The notes beneath the pieces are model-generated. The model was not told where the DNA came from, made no database searches, and saw only the letters and a program-made list of their open reading frames with translations. This document shows, in pieces, positions 40,279 through 42,825 of a stretch of 42,825 bases of DNA; position 1 is the first letter of the stretch; each line of letters starts with the position of its first letter. The stretch is from Nitrospirota bacterium. GTDB taxonomy: Bacteria > Nitrospirota > Thermodesulfovibrionia > Thermodesulfovibrionales > JdFR-88. The position numbers were made by a program, and so were the translations under genes. Location of the stretch: positions 1 through 42,825 of the forward strand of contig JAKAMR010000009.1 in assembly GCA_021812785.1 (NCBI GenBank), written 5' to 3'.

Positions 40279-41138
40279 ATCGCCCCCCCGGGTTTGGTCG
40301 CGATAAAAGTAAACAGCCTACCGGGGCGTTTATCGAAACGTGATAATAAACGCAGGGCCGCTTGATCCCACGGCTTTGCCAGCGCGAGGCGGCCAAGTGC
40401 GCCTCCCAAAGGCACGCCCGCAAGTCTCCCGATGATCGCCTCGCGCAATGCGTCGCGGCTGTATGGCGCATAATTAATGACCGAATCGAAAGGCCCCAAT
40501 TCCGCTTCTATGCGAAAGCCGGCGTCCTTCAGCGCGCCGCGGTATTCCGCCAGCGTAAACGCGTTTTCACCTCCGTATATTCGATGCAAAGGATGGCGAT
40601 CCAGAAAACGGCGCAATTGGTCCGGCCCGGATATCACGTGCTCCCGTGTGGCCGTAAGCGTTCCATCGGGTTTCAGTACGCGGAACAACTCCAGGCAAAA
40701 CCGCTTCAAGTCCCGTGCATGGTGCAGCACCTGTCTGGCATGCACCAGATCGAATTCGCCACTGGCGAACGGCAACTGCTCACCCCATTGCCTGACGACG
40801 CTAATATCCAGCCGTGCATCGGCGGCAAGTTTTTTGATCGCCCCCGCGCCAACCAGATCGCTCGAATCCGGCTCCAGTGCTGTGGTATTCCAGCCGTCCC
40901 TGGCCAGGGCGTAACTCGCGATGCCCATTCCCGCCCCGGTGTCGAGCGCCATGCCCGGCGGCCGCGGCAGGTAGCCGCGGAGCGCACTCCACTCCTCACT
41001 TCGCCAATAGCGCTCGGCGGCCTGCAAAACCGGCTGATCGTAATAACAGGCGCGGACCAGGTCCTGCATGTCAGGCTGGGCAATCAGCCAGGCCACGGCT
41101 TCCTCCCAGCTTGCAAACCGCATGGTATCAGCTTTCAT
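40275..41138 (-). CDS. Class I SAM-dependent methyltransferase
   Basis: A 287-residue enzyme. Motif I is MALDTGAGMGIASYALA (about residues 63-79), followed by TTALEPDSSDLVGAGA, a post-I acidic residue, FASGEFDLVHARQVLHHA (motif IV region) and LFRVLKPDGTLTATREH. It probably methylates a sugar or sugar precursor of the glycan, by context. The gene is visibly more GC-rich than the AT-rich acetyltransferase upstream, a mosaic sign. It overlaps both neighbours (the epimerase by 4 bp, the acetyltransferase by 11 bp). Confidence 0.9.
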   Translation of the reverse strand: MKADTMRFASWEEAVAWLIAQPDMQDLVRACYYDQPVLQAAERYWRSEEWSALRGYLPRPPGMALDTGAGMGIASYALARDGWNTTALEPDSSDLVGAGAIKKLAADARLDISVVRQWGEQLPFASGEFDLVHARQVLHHARDLKRFCLELFRVLKPDGTLTATREHVISGPDQLRRFLDRHPLHRIYGGENAFTLAEYRGALKDAGFRIEAELGPFDSVINYAPYSRDALREAIIGRLAGVPLGGALGRLALAKPWDQAALRLLSRFDKRPGRLFTFIATKPGGAI

Positions 41139-41727
41139 CGGGTCCTAGCTCTCGGATGACACGCGCCGGGTTGCCAGCCGCGATAGTCCACGCGGGAATG
41201 TCCTTTGTAACGACTGATCCAGCGCCAATGATGGCACCTTCGCCAATATGCACCCCTTTAAGAACAGTCACATTAAAACCAAGCCATGATTTATTTCCAA
41301 TCGATACGGCTTCAATACTGACCCGCTCCCAGTCTTTTCTTTGTTGTATCCAATTGATCACGTCATTTTTTCTATACTCCCATTTGGTCGAATGTGAATC
41401 ATGATCTACAATAGTACAGCCCCAGGATATAAGCACGTCATCTCCTATTACTATGCTCTCTCCACAGATCAGTTTTGTCCCTCCCCCGATAAATGTCCTA
41501 TCGCCTATTTGAACCTTTCCGTCATTTCGATCGAAGAAAATCTTTCCTTCTATCAAAGCATTCTCTCCCAGGATTACAACGCAGTTCTTTCTGAAACTTA
41601 TTTTTCTAAAGCAAATTTTCGATCCTCTGCCGATAGTGATTGTTTGCCTGTTTAAAAAATAAAATGGGATATCTATTATTGAGTAAATTAAGTTTTTTAT
41701 TGATAGAAGCACCATTTTAATTCTCAA
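41128..41727 (-). CDS. Hexapeptide-repeat acyltransferase
   Basis: A 199-residue left-handed beta-helix (LbH) transferase that probably O-acetylates a sugar. Its repeats run from ITIGRGSKICF to GEGAIIGAGSVVTKDIPAWT, with the conserved His-containing loop CTIVDHDSHSTKWEY and the WLGFNVTVLKGVHIG segment. The last part, AAGNPARVIRELG, is the family's closing motif. The N-terminus is hydrophobic (LIYSIIDIPFYFL). The base composition is AT-richer than its neighbours. It is encoded upstream of the methyltransferase on the same strand. Confidence 0.92.
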   Translation of the reverse strand: MRIKMVLLSIKNLIYSIIDIPFYFLNRQTITIGRGSKICFRKISFRKNCVVILGENALIEGKIFFDRNDGKVQIGDRTFIGGGTKLICGESIVIGDDVLISWGCTIVDHDSHSTKWEYRKNDVINWIQQRKDWERVSIEAVSIGNKSWLGFNVTVLKGVHIGEGAIIGAGSVVTKDIPAWTIAAGNPARVIRELGPDES

Positions 41728-41772
41728 ACCCGCGTTGCTTTTTGATTCCCCAGTTAATAAATCTTCATAGCA

Positions 41773-42678
41773 TTAAAATACATGCCCGATTTTATTGATT
41801 ATTTTTTTTAGAAAACGACGGTATCTGTCTTGATTGAAAAAAGCGACGTATTCATCCAGTATTGCGGCATCAACATCCAACAAACGCGGAAAAGATGAAA
41901 TGGGGACCGCCGAGACATTATTTGCATAAACATTATCATCTATCATTGCATGAGTAGCCTCAAAATCGAAACCTTTGTGCATGACCAGCGATCCTCTCGG
42001 ATGCAATGTCAATCCGCCATTCATAAAAACTGACAAGTACCATTGAATTCCCCAGGAATTCACCCTGCCGCTTTTGTGATCATCTATCATTTTGTAATAT
42101 GGATACGCGCCGTTCATATTAAACCGGTATCTTAGCGATCTGTCTTTCTTGAGCCGCTCATATCCTTTCATGCTCTCATCCAGGCTGTTCCATGCCCTTT
42201 TCCACGTCGCCCATCCCAGGGTCGTCGTGTAAGGGAGAAAGAAACATTCATTGGCAGAGCCGCTGAAATTGACCTGAAACATGTGCCCGGAAATCTGCAT
42301 CACCTTCGGCTCATTCTCATATAACGTCAGGGCCTCATTCATATATTTAAGGAAATACGGGGAAAATACCAGGTCATCCTCGGCAACAATGGCCCTTCCG
42401 AATTGGTCGCATAACTCGGAAACACCTGTAATAATAGAGCGCGACAGGCCCAGGTTCCTTTCCCTCTCCGTTATTACCACATTCGAAAAACCAAATTCTC
42501 TTATTACCTGTTTTGTACGCTGCACAAGGGAAATATCGCTCTCATTCCTCGGACCGTCGCAGAATACATAAAAAGGGCTGTCCTTGAATTCCGCGTTTGC
42601 CATCAGACTTTCCAGCGTCCTGCGGGTATGCTCAGGCCTTTTATAGGCAAAAAGGGCTATGGGCGCGTATTCGCTCAT
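41773..42678 (-). CDS. Glycosyltransferase, GNT-I/GT2-like
   Basis: A 301-residue GT-A enzyme: IALFAYKRPEHTRRTLESL at the N-terminus, FYVFCDGPRNESD, RNLGLSRSIITGV, and the metal-binding IVAEDDLVFSPYFLKYMNEA (EDD, about residues 98-100). It resembles bacterial sugar transferases of the GNT-I-like type. Then come GWATWKRAW and SWGIQWYLS, seen in this group. The acceptor is unknown. It lies 8 bp after the stop of the truncated gene at the window edge and 45 bp before the acetyltransferase. Confidence 0.9.
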   Translation of the reverse strand: MSEYAPIALFAYKRPEHTRRTLESLMANAEFKDSPFYVFCDGPRNESDISLVQRTKQVIREFGFSNVVITERERNLGLSRSIITGVSELCDQFGRAIVAEDDLVFSPYFLKYMNEALTLYENEPKVMQISGHMFQVNFSGSANECFFLPYTTTLGWATWKRAWNSLDESMKGYERLKKDRSLRYRFNMNGAYPYYKMIDDHKSGRVNSWGIQWYLSVFMNGGLTLHPRGSLVMHKGFDFEATHAMIDDNVYANNVSAVPISSFPRLLDVDAAILDEYVAFFNQDRYRRFLKKIINKIGHVF

Positions 42679-42686
42679 CGTATCGG

Positions 42687-42825
42687 TTATGCTCCGGTGC
42701 TGCCGCTGCGAAGCTCTTCCGGCCCTATTCCTGTCTTTATTGTTGGCATATCCAACGCAAGGCCTTTCAGCCCTAACCGGCCTCTGTTAAACGAGATCAT
42801 CATCATCGCGTATGCGATGAAATAA
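42687..42825 (-). CDS. C-terminal fragment of a gene cut by the window edge
   Basis: On the minus strand a frame is open from the window end to a TAA at 42687-42689. It encodes about 45 residues: a short hydrophobic start (YFIAYAMMMISF) and then a polar tail (RGRLGLKGLALDMPTIKTG...). This may be the end of a membrane protein such as a polymerase or flippase of the same polysaccharide operon, but the piece is too short to say. Confidence 0.5.
   Translation of the reverse strand, partial: YFIAYAMMMISFNRGRLGLKGLALDMPTIKTGIGPEELRSGSTGA

Noticed and set aside
42628..42825. Plus-strand frame reaching the right window edge
   Set aside because: It overlaps the start of a clear glycosyltransferase on the other strand and has no motif.

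Overview
The window is a piece of a bacterial chromosome, probably from a Gram-negative anaerobe. I favour a Nitrospirota (Thermodesulfovibrionia-like) or deltaproteobacterium-like lineage. The reasons are Wood-Ljungdahl-type genes (CooC, the MetV/MetF pair, FolD), frequent ATA and AGG codons, RNase J alongside a thrS-infC-rpmI-rplT-pheS-pheT cluster, and LPS-type sugar genes (gmhA, gmd, fcl). This placement is inference; there is no rRNA here to settle it.

Layout. (1) 1-1570 is an AT-rich accessory patch. It holds the tail of an unknown gene, a terminator, and a BrnT/BrnA-type toxin-antitoxin operon with a third small gene. The operon lies between two copies of a 125 bp direct repeat, just downstream of ribD. 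(2) 1571-9060 holds ribD (minus) and, divergent from it, the translation cluster thrS-infC-rpmI-rplT-pheS-pheT. infC appears to start at ATA, and PheT lacks the usual tRNA-binding OB-fold domain. (3) 9079-12908 is a minus-strand trehalose operon: a protein with two tandem repeats, then a membrane-anchored sensor/HAMP-like/OtsA fusion, then OtsB. The end of otsB runs into a degenerate piece of dtd, whose intact copy lies 6 kb away. (4) 12909-20682 holds a poorly coding gap, mreB (plus), and then dtd, a cysteine desulfurase, RNase J, argF and argD (all minus). A small array of dyad repeats sits between argF and the RNase J gene.

(5) 20738-25391 is a plus-strand one-carbon cluster: cooC, 5-formyl-THF cyclo-ligase, folE, folD, metV, metF. 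It is closed by a strong bidirectional terminator. CODH/ACS itself is not in the window. (6) 25528-30595 holds unlinked genes: a chemotaxis receptor, an aldo/keto reductase, a CapA-like metallophosphatase, an unknown 147-residue protein and a small thiamine-binding-like protein. (7) 30875-42825 is a surface polysaccharide region. It has phosphomannomutase/phosphoglucomutase, gmhA, a beta-helix lipoprotein with its own strong promoter, fcl and gmd (GDP-L-fucose), and then a minus-strand run of glycosyltransferases, an epimerase, a methyltransferase and an acetyltransferase. A possible frameshifted small gene precedes the phosphomannomutase gene.

How the parts work together: the sugar mutase probably feeds mannose-1-phosphate to GDP-mannose, Gmd and Fcl turn that into GDP-L-fucose, and the glycosyltransferases and modifying enzymes build and decorate a glycan. 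FolD, MetV and MetF form the methyl branch of the Wood-Ljungdahl pathway, while CooC loads nickel into carbon monoxide dehydrogenase encoded elsewhere.
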